NCBI RefSeq assembly: GCF_026342435.1
Contig: NZ_JAPEMT010000001.1
Span: 2,040,501-2,104,500, forward strand
Length of the DNA stretch: 64,000 nt
Direction: 5' to 3'
From: Streptomyces sp. NBC_00237
GTDB lineage: Bacteria > Actinomycetota > Actinomycetes > Streptomycetales > Streptomycetaceae
Below the pieces are notes generated by a model. The model was not told where the DNA came from and ran no database searches. It was given only the letters and a program-made list of their open reading frames with translations. The position numbers were made by a program, and so were the translations under genes. Shown in pieces: positions 7,394 to 17,293 of the stretch. Every line of letters starts with the position of its first letter. Within the stretch, counting starts at the first letter, position 1.

Positions 7394-10300
7394 CGCTACC
7401 AGATCCTCGGCCCCGCCCGAGCCTTCCGTGACGACGGAACCGCCGTCCCCCTCGGCGGTTCCCGCCTGCGCGCGGCGCTCTCCGTGCTGGCCCTGCGACC
7501 GGGCCGGGCCGTCCCGGTGTCCGTGTTCGTCGACGAGGTGTGGGGCGAGACGGACGCGCCGCCCGCCGACGCCCCCGCCGCCGCCCAGGCGCTGATCGCG
7601 CGGCTGCGCCGTGCGCTGGGCCGGGACGCCGTCGCGTTGCTGCACGGCGGGTACGCACTGGCCGCCGACCCCGACGACGTCGACCTGCACCGTTTCGAGC
7701 GGCTCACCTCGGAAGGCGTCCAGGCCCTCGCGGAGGGCGACCCCGCGAAGGCCGTCGCGCTCCTCGACGACGCGCTCGCCCTCTGGCAGAGCGAGAGCGG
7801 GCCCGCCCTCGCCGACCTCCCGGCCCTGACCGCCGACGCGGCCCGCTGGGAGGCGCGCAGGCTCGACGCCCGCCGCGCCCGCCTCGCGGGGGCCGTCGCG
7901 CTGGGCCGCGCCCCCCAGGTGCTTCCGGAGCTCGCCGCCCTGTGCGCCGAGCACCCCCTCGACGAGCCCCTCCAGGCCCTGCGGCTGCGCGCCCTGCACG
8001 CGACGGGCCGCACGGCCGAGGCCCTGGACGCGTACGAAACCGTCCGCAGGGACCTCGCCGACCGCCTCGGCATCGACCCGTCGGCCGAACTGCGCACCCT
8101 GCACGGCCAGTTGCTGGACACTGCGCCTACCCCGGCCCCGGCCCCTGCGGTGCCTTCGGCCCGGCCGGAGTCCCCCACCGGCAACCTCCGCGCCCGCCTG
8201 ACCTCCTTCGTCGGCCGCGAAGCCGACATCCAGGTGATCCGGGGCGACCTCTCCCGGGCCCGCCTCGTGACCCTGCTGGGCCCCGGCGGCGCGGGCAAGA
8301 CCCGCCTCTCGCAGGAGACCGCCGAACTCGCCGACAACACCCCCTGGCCGGACGGCGCCTGGATGGCCGAGCTCGCACCCGTCGACGATCCCGACGCCGT
8401 GGCCGACGCCGTGCTCACCGCGCTCGGCGCCCGCCAGACCGTGCTGCGCGGCGCCGGGGCCGAAACCATGCGGGTGGCCGAACCGCACACCGGCGATCCG
8501 CTGGTGCGCCTCACCGAGCACTGCGCCCGCCGCCGCATGCTGCTCCTGCTCGACAACTGCGAGCACCTGATCGACGCCGCCGCCCGCCTCGCCGAGCACC
8601 TCCTCGCCCACTGCCCGGGCCTGACGATCCTCGCGACGAGCCGCGAACCCCTGGGCGTACCGGGCGAGTTGGTGCGCCCCGTCGACCCGCTGCCGGAACC
8701 CGTCTCGCTACGGCTGCTCGCCGAGCGCGGGGCGTCCGCCAGGCCCGGGTTTCGCGTCGACGACGACCCGGAGGCGGCGGCCGAGATCTGCCGCCGCCTG
8801 GACGGCCTGCCGCTCGCGATCGAACTCGCCGCCGCCCGGCTACGGATGCTGACGCCGCGTCAGATCGCCGACCGGCTCGACGACCGGTTCAGACTGCTGA
8901 CCGGCGGCGCCAGGACCGTACTGCCCCGGCAGCAGACCCTTCGGGCCGTCGTCGACTGGTCGTGGGGGCTGCTGGAAGAGGAGGAGCGCCAGGTGCTCGC
9001 CGCGCTCTCCGTCTTCTCCGGCGGCTGCGACCTCGCCGCCGCCGAGGCCGTCTGCGGGCCCACCGCACTCGACCTGCTCGGCTCCCTCGTGGACAAGTCC
9101 CTGGTCGTCGCCGCGCCCGCCGAGGGGCACGGCGGCTCCGACGGCGGGATGCGCTACCGCCTGCTGGAGACCGTCGCGGAGTACGCCGCCGAACGCCTCA
9201 CCGAGTCCGGCGCGCGCCCCGATGCGGAACGCCGCCACCTCGTGCACTTCCGCGAACTCGCCAGGACCGGCGAGCCGTTGCTGCGCGGCCACGAGCAACT
9301 GCACTGGATGCACCGCTTCCAGGACGAGTACGAGAACCTGCGCACCGCCCTGCGCCGCGCCGTCGCCGCCCGGGACGAGCACGAGGTGCTCGTCCTCGTG
9401 CACTCCCTCTCCTGGTTCTGGCAGGTCCGCGACCTGCGCGGCGACGCCCGCCACTGGACCGAGGCCGCCATGGGGATGAGCGAGGACCCGTTCGCGGGCG
9501 AGGGCCCCGTCATACCCGCCGCCCCCGTCTTCGCGCAGTGCACCGACGCGCCCCCGCCGATGCGCCCCGACGTGCTCGAAGAGGCCCGGCGCGGCGTCCG
9601 GATCCTCAACCTTGTCTCCATGAACCACCGGGCGGGCACCTGGTTCAGCCCCGAGGCCAAGAAGTGGCTGGCCAGGGTCGTCGCCACCTACCGGCCCGGC
9701 CTGCCGCAAGCCTGCCGCACCCCCGGATCGCTGTGGATCATGGCCCTGCTGATGACCACCGAGCGCGGCGAACCGCTGCGCGAGGCGATCGACCTGACCG
9801 TCCAGGCGTGCCGCGACTACGGCTACGACTGGGAGCTGGCCTGCGCCCTGGAGATGCGCGCCAACATCTTCGCCAACCATGCGGCCTGGCTCGGTGACGC
9901 CCGCCGCGACGCCGAGGAGAGCCTGGAGATCTTCGTCCGGCTCGGCGACGCGTACGGAGCGGCCGAGGCCCTCTCGGCGCGCGGCGAGGCGTACGAGCGG
10001 ATCGGTGAGTACGACCGTGCCACCGAGGCGTACCGGGCCGCCATCGGCTACGTGGAGAAGCTGGACGCACGCGGCCAGACCATGCTGCTGCGGTCCCGGC
10101 TGGCCGGGGCGCTCATCGCGTCCGGCGACGACGTGGGCGGCGCGGAGGGCGAGGTCATGCTGCGCGCCGTGCTCGACGACCCGGAGGGGCCAGGGCTCGA
10201 AGCGGCCCCGTCGGCCCGGCTCGCCCTCGGTGTGCGGCTGGCCCACACCGGCCGCCTGGCCGAGGCCAGGGAGGAGTTCTCGCTGCTGCGTGACGACTTC

Positions 10301-10789
10301 GACAACGGCAACCTGATGATCTTCGACGGCTTCTCGCTCGGCCTGCTCGCCTGGGTGGCCAACCTGGACGCGTCGTACGAGGAAGGGCTGGTACTCGGCG
10401 CGCGGGCGCTGGACCGCGCCCAGGACCCGCTGTCGCTGCTGATCGCCCCGCAGATGCCCGCCGTCCACCTGATGACGGTGGCGGGATCGCTGGCGGGGCT
10501 GGCCGAGGCGGAGGCGGCTTCGGCAGCTCCCGCCACCGGGGCTGGCGCGTCCCTGGCGGCCGATGCCGCGAGGCTGCTCGGCGCCTACGCGGCACACCTT
10601 CCCGAGGGCCACTTCGTCGACAGGCAGGAGGCCGACAGCCGCGACACCGCGATCCGGCTGACCCGCACCTGCCTCGACGGCGCCGCCTACGACCGTGCGT
10701 ACGCCGAGGGCGGCGGCCTCTCCGTGCAGGAGGCCGCCGCCCTGGTGCACGCGCGACGCGACGAGTACCGGAAGGAAGAGCAGGACTAG
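7391..10789 (+). CDS. AfsR/SARP-type regulator: wHTH-BTAD-NB-ARC-TPR
   Basis: A 1132-residue cytoplasmic regulator. Residues about 1-85 are an OmpR-like winged helix (RYQILGPARAF, LRAALSVLALRPG, VDEVWGE). About 90-245 form the BTAD helical domain. The STAND ATPase follows, with P-loop LLGPGGAGKTRL near 293-304, Walker B MLLLLDNCEHL near 382 and ILATSREPLGV. The C-terminal 450 residues are TPR-like helices. The family binds direct repeats at target promoters and often activates antibiotic clusters, though members outside clusters are common. I chose GTG 7391 because the longer frame is only minisatellite translation. It converges on a DrrAB-type exporter operon; whether they are linked is unknown. 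Confidence 0.92.
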   Translation: MRYQILGPARAFRDDGTAVPLGGSRLRAALSVLALRPGRAVPVSVFVDEVWGETDAPPADAPAAAQALIARLRRALGRDAVALLHGGYALAADPDDVDLHRFERLTSEGVQALAEGDPAKAVALLDDALALWQSESGPALADLPALTADAARWEARRLDARRARLAGAVALGRAPQVLPELAALCAEHPLDEPLQALRLRALHATGRTAEALDAYETVRRDLADRLGIDPSAELRTLHGQLLDTAPTPAPAPAVPSARPESPTGNLRARLTSFVGREADIQVIRGDLSRARLVTLLGPGGAGKTRLSQETAELADNTPWPDGAWMAELAPVDDPDAVADAVLTALGARQTVLRGAGAETMRVAEPHTGDPLVRLTEHCARRRMLLLLDNCEHLIDAAARLAEHLLAHCPGLTILATSREPLGVPGELVRPVDPLPEPVSLRLLAERGASARPGFRVDDDPEAAAEICRRLDGLPLAIELAAARLRMLTPRQIADRLDDRFRLLTGGARTVLPRQQTLRAVVDWSWGLLEEEERQVLAALSVFSGGCDLAAAEAVCGPTALDLLGSLVDKSLVVAAPAEGHGGSDGGMRYRLLETVAEYAAERLTESGARPDAERRHLVHFRELARTGEPLLRGHEQLHWMHRFQDEYENLRTALRRAVAARDEHEVLVLVHSLSWFWQVRDLRGDARHWTEAAMGMSEDPFAGEGPVIPAAPVFAQCTDAPPPMRPDVLEEARRGVRILNLVSMNHRAGTWFSPEAKKWLARVVATYRPGLPQACRTPGSLWIMALLMTTERGEPLREAIDLTVQACRDYGYDWELACALEMRANIFANHAAWLGDARRDAEESLEIFVRLGDAYGAAEALSARGEAYERIGEYDRATEAYRAAIGYVEKLDARGQTMLLRSRLAGALIASGDDVGGAEGEVMLRAVLDDPEGPGLEAAPSARLALGVRLAHTGRLAEAREEFSLLRDDFDNGNLMIFDGFSLGLLAWVANLDASYEEGLVLGARALDRAQDPLSLLIAPQMPAVHLMTVAGSLAGLAEAEAASAAPATGAGASLAADAARLLGAYAAHLPEGHFVDRQEADSRDTAIRLTRTCLDGAAYDRAYAEGGGLSVQEAAALVHARRDEYRKEEQD

Positions 10790-10826
10790 GAGCGGCGCGG
10801 GGGGTACGGATCCTCCCGCCCGGCCG

Positions 10827-11684
10827 TCAGGTCTTGTTGCGGAACTTGCGGATCGCCAGCGGCGCGGTCGCCAGCGTGATCGCCGCCGACCAGGCCAGCA
10901 CCATCCACACGTCGTGGGCGATCGGCACGCCGCCCTGGAACAGGCCACGGGCCGCGTCCGCGAGGTTGGACAGCGGGTTGTAGTCGGTGAAGGTCTCCAG
11001 CCAGCCGGGCATCGTCGACGTCTGAGTGAAGATCGACGAGCCGAACTGGAGCGGCATCAGCACGATCATCGCGATGCCCTGCACGGCCTGTGCCGTCTTC
11101 ACGGTGAGCCCGATCAGGATGAAGATCCACATCAGCGAGGCGCCGAACAGCAGCGAAAGACCGACCGCCGCCAGCACGTGGAGCCAGGAGGTCCCGACGC
11201 TCATGCCCAGGATGATGCCGACGATCAGCAGGATCGTGAAGGCGACCAGCAGACGGCCGACCTCGACGACGATCTTCGCGATGAGGACCGAGGACCGGGC
11301 GATGGGCATCGTCCGGAAGCGGTCCATGATCCCCTTCTGGAAGTCCTCGTTGACCCCGCTGCCCACCGACATCGACACGTTCATGCCCATCATGGCCATC
11401 AGGCCGGGCACCAGATAGCTCACGTACGCGTCCTGGTTGCCCTTGCCCATCATCGCGCCGCCGAAGACGAACGTGAACAGCAGGGTGAAGACGATCGGCA
11501 TGAACAGGACGTCGAACATCGACTCCGGGTCCTGCTTGATCTGGAGCGTGTTGCGCCGGGCGAGGGCGCCGATGTGCCGCAGGTTGGCGCGCAGGCCGAT
11601 CCGGCCCTCGGCGTTCTCGACCACGGCGGGCCGCGTGGGGCCGGGCTGCCCGGTCTCCGGCTTCGTGAGTGTGGCCGTACTCAT
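10827..11684 (-). CDS. ABC-2 type transporter permease (DrrB-like)
   Basis: 285 residues with about six membrane helices and the ABC-2 pattern of daunorubicin-resistance permeases: IKQDPESMFDVLFMPIVFTL (about residues 50-69), FQKGIMDRFRTMPIARS (about 115-131) and YNPLSNLADAARGL (about 237-250). It is the membrane half of an exporter whose ATPase is the upstream gene. The start codon overlaps the ATPase stop by 4 nt (ATGA), so translation is coupled. Such pairs export hydrophobic drugs or lipids. The substrate is unknown. Confidence 0.93.
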   Translation of the reverse strand: MSTATLTKPETGQPGPTRPAVVENAEGRIGLRANLRHIGALARRNTLQIKQDPESMFDVLFMPIVFTLLFTFVFGGAMMGKGNQDAYVSYLVPGLMAMMGMNVSMSVGSGVNEDFQKGIMDRFRTMPIARSSVLIAKIVVEVGRLLVAFTILLIVGIILGMSVGTSWLHVLAAVGLSLLFGASLMWIFILIGLTVKTAQAVQGIAMIVLMPLQFGSSIFTQTSTMPGWLETFTDYNPLSNLADAARGLFQGGVPIAHDVWMVLAWSAAITLATAPLAIRKFRNKT

Positions 11685-12691
11685 GCCGCTACCTCTTCCT
11701 TCTGCGTGTCGCGGAGCGCGTCGCTCTCGCTGCTCTTCTCGCCGGTGATCGCCAGGAACACCTCGTCCAGGCTGGGCAGATGGGTGCCGATGTCGGCGAT
11801 CCCGAAGCCCTGCGCACCCAACAGGCCGACCACGGAGGTCAGTTGCTCGTCGCTGAGGATCGGCACGTACAGCAGGCCGTCCTCGACCGGCGCCTGCGCG
11901 CCCGCCACCCCGTCCAGGCCCGCCACGCGGACCGCGTCCGCCATCGCGGACAACTGCGCCGGATCGGACGGCCGGATCTGGAGCATGCGCCCGCCGACCT
12001 TGGCCTTCAGCTCGTCGACGCGGCCCTCCGCCACGACCTTTCCCCGGTCGATGACGGTCAGCTCGCTGGCCAGCTGCTCGGCCTCCTCCATGTACTGCGT
12101 GGTGAGCAGGACGGTGACGCCCTCACCCACCATCCGCTGGACCTCGGCCCACACCTCGTTACGGGTGCGGGGGTCGAGGCCGGTCGTCGGCTCGTCCAGG
12201 TACAGCACGGCGGGCTGCCCGATCATGGACGCGGCCAGGTCGAGCCTGCGGCGCATGCCGCCGGAGTACTGCCCGGCGGGCTTCTTCGCGGCGTCCGTGA
12301 GCGAGAACCGCTCCAGGAGGTCGTCCGACCGCTTCCGGGCGTCCTTGCGGGACAGGTCGAGCAGCCGCCCGATCATGTAGAGGTTCTCCCAGCCGGAGAG
12401 CTTCTCGTCGACCGAGGCGTACTGGCCGGTCAGCCCTATCGTGCGGCGCAGCTGGCGGGGCTGGCGGACCACGTCGTAACCGGCGACGGTGGCCGTGCCG
12501 GAGTCGGGGCGGATGAGGGTGGAGAGGCACCGCACGAGGGTGGTCTTGCCTGCTCCGTTGGGTCCCAGCACCCCGAGGACGGTGCCCTCGCGGACGTCCA
12601 GGTCGACGCCGTCGAGGGCTTTGGTCTCGCCGTAGTGCTTGACGAGGCCGCGGACCTCGATGGCGTGTGGTGCGTTGTCGTGTCGCGTCAT
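11681..12691 (-). CDS. ABC transporter ATP-binding protein (DrrA-like)
   Basis: 336 residues. The order is Walker A GPNGAGKTT (about residues 46-54), Q-loop GLTGQYASVDEKLSG, signature YSGGMRRRLD, Walker B AVLYLDEPTTGLD and H-loop TTQYMEEAE. The Q-loop sequence and the C-terminal regulatory domain of about 100 residues are typical of DrrA drug-resistance ATPases. I start at ATG 12691 (MTRHDNAPHAIEVRG), because the longer frame adds an unconserved Pro-rich stretch. It forms an operon with the overlapping permease. A GC-rich inverted repeat lies about 45-65 bp upstream. Confidence 0.94.
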   Translation of the reverse strand: MTRHDNAPHAIEVRGLVKHYGETKALDGVDLDVREGTVLGVLGPNGAGKTTLVRCLSTLIRPDSGTATVAGYDVVRQPRQLRRTIGLTGQYASVDEKLSGWENLYMIGRLLDLSRKDARKRSDDLLERFSLTDAAKKPAGQYSGGMRRRLDLAASMIGQPAVLYLDEPTTGLDPRTRNEVWAEVQRMVGEGVTVLLTTQYMEEAEQLASELTVIDRGKVVAEGRVDELKAKVGGRMLQIRPSDPAQLSAMADAVRVAGLDGVAGAQAPVEDGLLYVPILSDEQLTSVVGLLGAQGFGIADIGTHLPSLDEVFLAITGEKSSESDALRDTQKEEVAA

Positions 12692-12777
12692 GTCCCACAG
12701 TGGAGCAGGCACCACTGACAATCGGCCGACAGAGGCGGGGCGGGGCCCCGGCCCCGCCGACAAGTCACCGACAGATC

Positions 12778-12846
12778 AGCCCGTCCGGCGCTTGAGGAAG
12801 CGCGGGCGGACCCATTCCAGCCCGTCCGGCGTTTGAGGACGCGCGG
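12778..12846. repeat. Two copies of the CAGCCCGTCCGGCGNTTGAGGA repeat
   Basis: Copies at 12778-12806 and 12818-12846, 40 bp apart, differ at the N (C or T) and a few outer bases. The same motif, reversed, borders the array at 2831. It is a repeat I know to be widespread between genes in Streptomyces. It lies downstream of panB and upstream of the ABC operon. Confidence 0.8.
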
Positions 12847-12981
12847 CGGAGCCGTGCAGGGGGCGAGGGGCGTAGCCCCCAGCAGCGACATCAGCCCCGC
12901 CGCAGGCGAACCCGGGTGCCGCCCGACGGGGCGGACGAGCGGGGCGCACCACGCCCCACCCGCCCGAACCCCCGGAGGGCC

Positions 12982-13914
12982 TCAGTGGAAGGTGTGCTCC
13001 TCGCGCGGGAAGGCCCCGCCCGCGACCTCCTCCGCGAACGCCCTCGCCGCATCCCCCAGCGTCTGCCGCACATTCGCGTACTGCTTCGTGAAGCGCGGCA
13101 CCTTCCCGCCCGTCAGCCCGACCATGTCGGTGTACACGAGCACCTGCGCGTCGGTGTCGGCCCCCGCCCCGATCCCGATCGTCGGGATCGAGAGGCTCCG
13201 GGTCACCTCCGCCGCCAGCTCCGCCGGAACCAGCTCCAGTACGAGGGCGAAGGCCCCCGCGTCCTGCGCGGCCTTCGCGTCCCGCAGCAGCTGGTGCGCG
13301 GCCTCGTCGCTCCGCCCCTGGACCCGGTACCCGAGCGTGTTCACGGACTGCGGGGTGAGCCCCAGGTGGGACATCACCGGGATCCCGGAGGCGACCAGGA
13401 GCTCGGTCTGCGGCAGGGACCGCTCGCCGCCCTCCAGCTTGACCGCGCCGACGCCCGACTCCTTGATCAGCCGGGTGGCGTTGCGCAGGGCCTGCACGGG
13501 CCCTTCCTGGTACGAGCCGAACGGCAGGTCCGCGACGACCATCGCGCGCCGGGTCCCCCGGACGACGGCGGCCGAGAGGAACGCCATCTCGTCCATCGTG
13601 ACCGGCACGGTGGTCTCGTACCCGAGGTGGCAGTTGCCCATCGAGTCGCCGACGAGCAGCACCGGCACTCCGGCCTCGTCGAACACGGACGCCGTCATGG
13701 CGTCGTACGCGGTGAGCATGGGCCACTTCTCGCCGCGCTCCTTGGCGGCGGCGATCTGGTGGACGGTGATCCGGCGCGTGCCGGTCCCGCCGTAGAGGGC
13801 CTTGGGGTCGGCCTGCGGGGAGGTGCGCCCCTCGGGCGCGGTGCCCTGCGCGGTGTCCGGCACAGTGGTCTGCGCGGAGTCCTGGGCAGGGTTCTGGGCA
13901 GCCTGAAGCGTCAT
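12982..13914 (-). CDS. panB: 3-methyl-2-oxobutanoate hydroxymethyltransferase
   Basis: 310 residues. It transfers a hydroxymethyl group from methylene-tetrahydrofolate to alpha-ketoisovalerate, the first committed step to pantothenate and CoA. LTAYDAMTASVFDEAGV, LLVGDSMGNCHLGYETT, VVADLPFGSYQ and VMSHLGLTPQSV are PanB signatures with the Mg2+ and substrate residues. The first 40 residues are a Gln/Ala/Thr-rich extension that the enzyme does not need. The true start is ATG 13914, with AAGGAG 11 nt upstream. The longer open frame is chance. No panC or panD is adjacent. Confidence 0.96.
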   Translation of the reverse strand: MTLQAAQNPAQDSAQTTVPDTAQGTAPEGRTSPQADPKALYGGTGTRRITVHQIAAAKERGEKWPMLTAYDAMTASVFDEAGVPVLLVGDSMGNCHLGYETTVPVTMDEMAFLSAAVVRGTRRAMVVADLPFGSYQEGPVQALRNATRLIKESGVGAVKLEGGERSLPQTELLVASGIPVMSHLGLTPQSVNTLGYRVQGRSDEAAHQLLRDAKAAQDAGAFALVLELVPAELAAEVTRSLSIPTIGIGAGADTDAQVLVYTDMVGLTGGKVPRFTKQYANVRQTLGDAARAFAEEVAGGAFPREEHTFH

Positions 13915-14228
13915 GGCTGATACGGCTCCTTCGTCATCTCGAAGCGCCCTTACGGCGTCTCCGGACCGCATCCATGGTGGCATCCCGTGCCGCCCTCGGG
14001 AAGTGGGAGGTCGCAAGACCCTCCCCACCTGCCCTTTTGTGCGCGTTTCGTCACAGCCCCGGGTTCCGGGGCCACACCCGGAACCCCTCACCTGACCCCG
14101 TCGTCCTTCCCGCAGTACGACCATCCTGGATGGCGGCGGAGATGCGTCACGGTCATCGCCTAGGGTCAGGGGCGGGGCGGGAACGGCGTACGAGCAAGGC
14201 AAGCGGGCAAGGCAGTGAGGACAGCGGA

Positions 14229-15374
14229 ATGGCGCAGGCGTACAGGCCGGACACCGGGAACCAGGGGCCGAGGGCCGATCCCTCCCAGCACTCCGATCCC
14301 TCCCAGCACTCCGAACCCGCCCGGACCGACGGAACGACCTCCGGCAGCCAGGCCGGAGCCCCCGGCTCCACCGGAGCGGCCGGCGCCACCGGTTCCACCG
14401 GCGCACCCCGCTCCTCCCTCCGCCGCCTGACCGACGGCTGGCGCGGCGACCCCCGCATCTGGCGTCGCGGCATCTTCCTCGCCGTCGTCGCCGTACTGCT
14501 CGCCGTGGTGATGGTCTTCCACGCGCAGATCCCCAACACCGTCGGCAACCTCGGCAGCCTCACCGAGACCTTCCTGCCCTGGATCGGCCTGGCGATCCCG
14601 CTGCTGCTGGTTCTCGCGCTGCTGCGCCGCTCCGCGCTGGCGCTGGTGGTGCTGATCCTCCCCGCGGTGGTCTGGATCAACATCTTCGGCGGCCTCTACA
14701 CCGACAAGTCGACACCCGGCGGCGACCTCACCGTCGCCACCCACAACGTGAACGCCGAGAACGACGACCCCGCGGGCACCGTCGCCACCCTCGTCGCGTC
14801 CGGCGCCGACGTCGTCGCCCTGGAGGAGATCGCGGGCGACCGCCTCGCCGGGTACGAGAAGGCCATGGCGGCGACGTACAAGTACCACTCGGTGCAGGGC
14901 ACGGTCGGCCTGTGGAGCAAGTACCGGCTGACCGACGTGCGCAAGGTCGACATCCGGCTCGGCTGGGCCCGTGCCCTGCGCGCCACGGTCGCCGCCCCCA
15001 AGGGCGAGATCGCCGTCTACGTCGCCCACATGCCGTCCGTACGCGTCAAGCTCAACGCGGGCTTCACCGCAGGTCAGCGCGATGCCAGCGCCGACGCGCT
15101 CGGCGAGGCCATCGCCCGTGAGCCGCTGCGCCGCGTCGTCCTGCTCGGCGACCTCAACGGCACCATGAACGACCGCGCCCTCAACGGCATCACCGCCCAG
15201 ATGCGCTCCACCCAGGGCGCGGCGGGCGACGGCTTCGGCTTCAGCTGGCCCGCCGCGTTCCCGATGGCGCGGATCGACCAGATCATGGTCAGGGGCGTCG
15301 AGCCGACGTCCTCGTGGACGCTGCCGCGCACGGCGAGCGACCACCTGCCGATCGCCGCCCGGGTCACGTTCTAG
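14229..15374 (+). CDS. Membrane-anchored endonuclease/exonuclease/phosphatase family protein
   Basis: 381 residues. A disordered N-terminus with a duplicated SDPSQH-type unit (about residues 17-30) precedes three hydrophobic segments (about 80-155). The EEP domain follows: DLTVATHNVNAEN, DVVALEEIAG (the metal-binding Glu), YVAHMPSVRV, LLGDLNGTMNDRA and a final SDHLPI. All core EEP catalytic residues appear present. The fold covers nucleases, phosphatases and phosphodiesterases, and the exposed location suggests an extracytoplasmic substrate. Start at ATG 14229, with GTGAGG just upstream. It converges on nadE across a long terminator. Confidence 0.9.
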   Translation: MAQAYRPDTGNQGPRADPSQHSDPSQHSEPARTDGTTSGSQAGAPGSTGAAGATGSTGAPRSSLRRLTDGWRGDPRIWRRGIFLAVVAVLLAVVMVFHAQIPNTVGNLGSLTETFLPWIGLAIPLLLVLALLRRSALALVVLILPAVVWINIFGGLYTDKSTPGGDLTVATHNVNAENDDPAGTVATLVASGADVVALEEIAGDRLAGYEKAMAATYKYHSVQGTVGLWSKYRLTDVRKVDIRLGWARALRATVAAPKGEIAVYVAHMPSVRVKLNAGFTAGQRDASADALGEAIAREPLRRVVLLGDLNGTMNDRALNGITAQMRSTQGAAGDGFGFSWPAAFPMARIDQIMVRGVEPTSSWTLPRTASDHLPIAARVTF

Positions 15375-15385
15375 CCCCGAGCCGT

Positions 15386-15439
15386 ACGCACGCCGGAGGG
15401 GCCGCCCGCATCCACGCGGGCGGCCCCTCCGGCGTGCGT
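15386..15439. terminator. Perfect 24-bp-stem terminator between convergent genes
   Basis: Left arm 15386-15409 and right arm 15416-15439 are exact reverse complements around a 6-nt loop. It starts 11 bp after the EEP-family stop and ends 13 bp before the nadE stop, so it serves both directions. Confidence 0.9.
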
Positions 15440-15452
15440 GGTGCCCCAGGGC

Positions 15453-17219
15453 CTACCCCGCCCCCTCCCGCCACCTGTTCGTGACCGGCAGCCTGCGGTC
15501 CTTGCCGAACCCCTTCGGCGAGATCTTCGTCCCCGGCGGGTACTGGCGGCGCTTGTACTCCGCCGTGTCCACCATCCGGAGCGTCCTGGCGACCAGCGCC
15601 CGCTCGAAGCCCTCCCGGACGATCGCCTCCAGACCCTGGTCCCGGTCGACGTACAGCTCCAGGATCCGGTCGAGGACGTCGTAGTCGGGCAGCGCGTCGG
15701 TGTCGACCTGGCCGGGGCGCAGTTCGGCGCTCGGCGGCTTGGAGATCGAGTTCTCCGGGATCGGCGGGGTCTGGCCGCGTTCCTCGGCGGCCTTGTTGCG
15801 CCAGCGGGCCAGCTCGAAGACCCAGGTCTTGTAGACGTCCTTGATCGGGCCGTACGCGCCCACGGAGTCGCCGTACAGCGTCGAGTAGCCCACCGCCAGC
15901 TCGGACTTGTTGCCGGGGGCGAGGACGAGGTGGCCCTCCTGGTTGGAGAGCGCCATCAGGGTGGTGCCGCGCAGCCGCGACTGGAGGTTCTCCTCGGCGA
16001 GCCCGGTGAGGCCCAGCGCCGCCATGTACGCGTCGAACATCGGGCCGATCTCGACGGTCCGGTAGTGCAGCCCGGTGCGGCGGGCCAGCTCGGCGGCGTC
16101 GTCCCTGGAGTGCTCGGAGGAGTACTTCGACGGCATGGAGACGCCGTACACGTTCTGCGCGCCGACCGCGTCGCAGGCCAGCGCGGCGACGAGGGCGGAG
16201 TCGATGCCGCCGGAGAGCCCGATCAGGACCGAGCCGAATCCATTCTTCGCGAGGTACGCGCGCAGGCCCACGACCAGCGCCGTGTAGGTTTCCTCGGCGT
16301 CCTCCAGCCGCTCCGCGCAGCCCCCGGCCAGCTCGGCGTCGTACGGGGCGAGCGGCTCGGCCTGGAGCACCACGCGGTCGATGTGCAGCCCGTCGTCGAC
16401 GACGCCGGTGACCGGGTCGTCGGAGGCGGCGGGCAGGTCCAGGTCGAGCAGCATGCTGCCCTCGCTGAACTGCGGGGCGCGGGCGATCACCTCGCCGTGC
16501 CGGTCGCAGACGATCGAGTCGCCGTCGTAGACGAGTTCGTCCTGACCGCCGGTCATCGCGACGTACGCCGTCGTGCACCCGGCCTCGCGGGCCCGCCTGC
16601 GCACCAGGTCGAGGCGGGTGTCGTCCTTGTCCACCTCGTACGGCGAGGCGTTGACCGACAGCAGCAGTCCGGCCCCGGCGGTGCGGGCGGCGGGCACCCG
16701 GCCGCCGTCCTGCCACAGGTCCTCGCAGATCGCGAGGGCGACGTCGACGCCGTGCACCCGGATCACGGGCAGCGAGTCGCCCGGCACGAAGTAGCGGAAC
16801 TCGTCGAAGACGCCGTAGTTGGGCAGGTGGTGCTTGGCGAAGGACAGTGCCACCCGGCCCCCGAAGAGCACGGCGGCGGCGTCCTGCGGGGCCCCGGCGG
16901 GCTGGCCGTAACGCCCGGGGGCCTGCGCGGACCGGTCGAGGTACCCGACGACGACCGGCACGTCCCCGAACCCCTCGTCCGCCAGCCGCGCCGCGAGCGC
17001 GCGCACGGCCTCCCGGGACGCCTCGACGAACGAGGAGCGCAGGGCGAGGTCCTCGACGGGATAGCCGGTGAGGACCATCTCGGGGAAGGCGATCAGGTGC
17101 GCGCCCTGGTCGGCGGCGTGCCGGGTCCAGTGGACGATCGCCTCGGCGTTGCCGGTGAGGTCGCCGACGGTGGAGTCGATCTGGTTGAGGGCCAGGCGTA
17201 GTTGAGGCACGTACGCCAC
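15453..17219 (-). CDS. nadE: Glutamine-dependent NAD+ synthetase
   Basis: 588 residues, a two-domain enzyme that makes NAD+ from deamido-NAD+, ATP and glutamine. The N-terminal nitrilase-type glutaminase shows the triad: Glu in AFPEMVLTGYP, Lys in AKHHLPNYGVFDE and Cys near residue 164 in AICEDLWQ. The C-terminal synthetase has the pyrophosphatase loop IGLSGGIDSAL (about 331-341), then PGNKSELAVGYSTLYGD and the Mg/ATP-site lysines. It starts with GTG at 17219. It is monocistronic. Confidence 0.97.
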   Translation of the reverse strand: MAYVPQLRLALNQIDSTVGDLTGNAEAIVHWTRHAADQGAHLIAFPEMVLTGYPVEDLALRSSFVEASREAVRALAARLADEGFGDVPVVVGYLDRSAQAPGRYGQPAGAPQDAAAVLFGGRVALSFAKHHLPNYGVFDEFRYFVPGDSLPVIRVHGVDVALAICEDLWQDGGRVPAARTAGAGLLLSVNASPYEVDKDDTRLDLVRRRAREAGCTTAYVAMTGGQDELVYDGDSIVCDRHGEVIARAPQFSEGSMLLDLDLPAASDDPVTGVVDDGLHIDRVVLQAEPLAPYDAELAGGCAERLEDAEETYTALVVGLRAYLAKNGFGSVLIGLSGGIDSALVAALACDAVGAQNVYGVSMPSKYSSEHSRDDAAELARRTGLHYRTVEIGPMFDAYMAALGLTGLAEENLQSRLRGTTLMALSNQEGHLVLAPGNKSELAVGYSTLYGDSVGAYGPIKDVYKTWVFELARWRNKAAEERGQTPPIPENSISKPPSAELRPGQVDTDALPDYDVLDRILELYVDRDQGLEAIVREGFERALVARTLRMVDTAEYKRRQYPPGTKISPKGFGKDRRLPVTNRWREGAG

Positions 17220-17293
17220 TCTAATCGTCTACTTGACGCGATGTCCTGGCGTACGTGCCTCGGGGAGCTGGGAGGGGTACGGCCCCGAGGCCG

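Noticed and set aside
5228-8611. An 1127-codon minus-strand open frame
   Set aside because: It opposes npdG in part, the SIS-like gene and the SARP gene, runs through the minisatellite, and shows no family motifs.
13915-14406. 164-residue N-terminal extension of panB
   Set aside because: Arg/Pro-rich, unlike PanB, and it overlaps the divergent EEP gene; ATG 13914 has AAGGAG.
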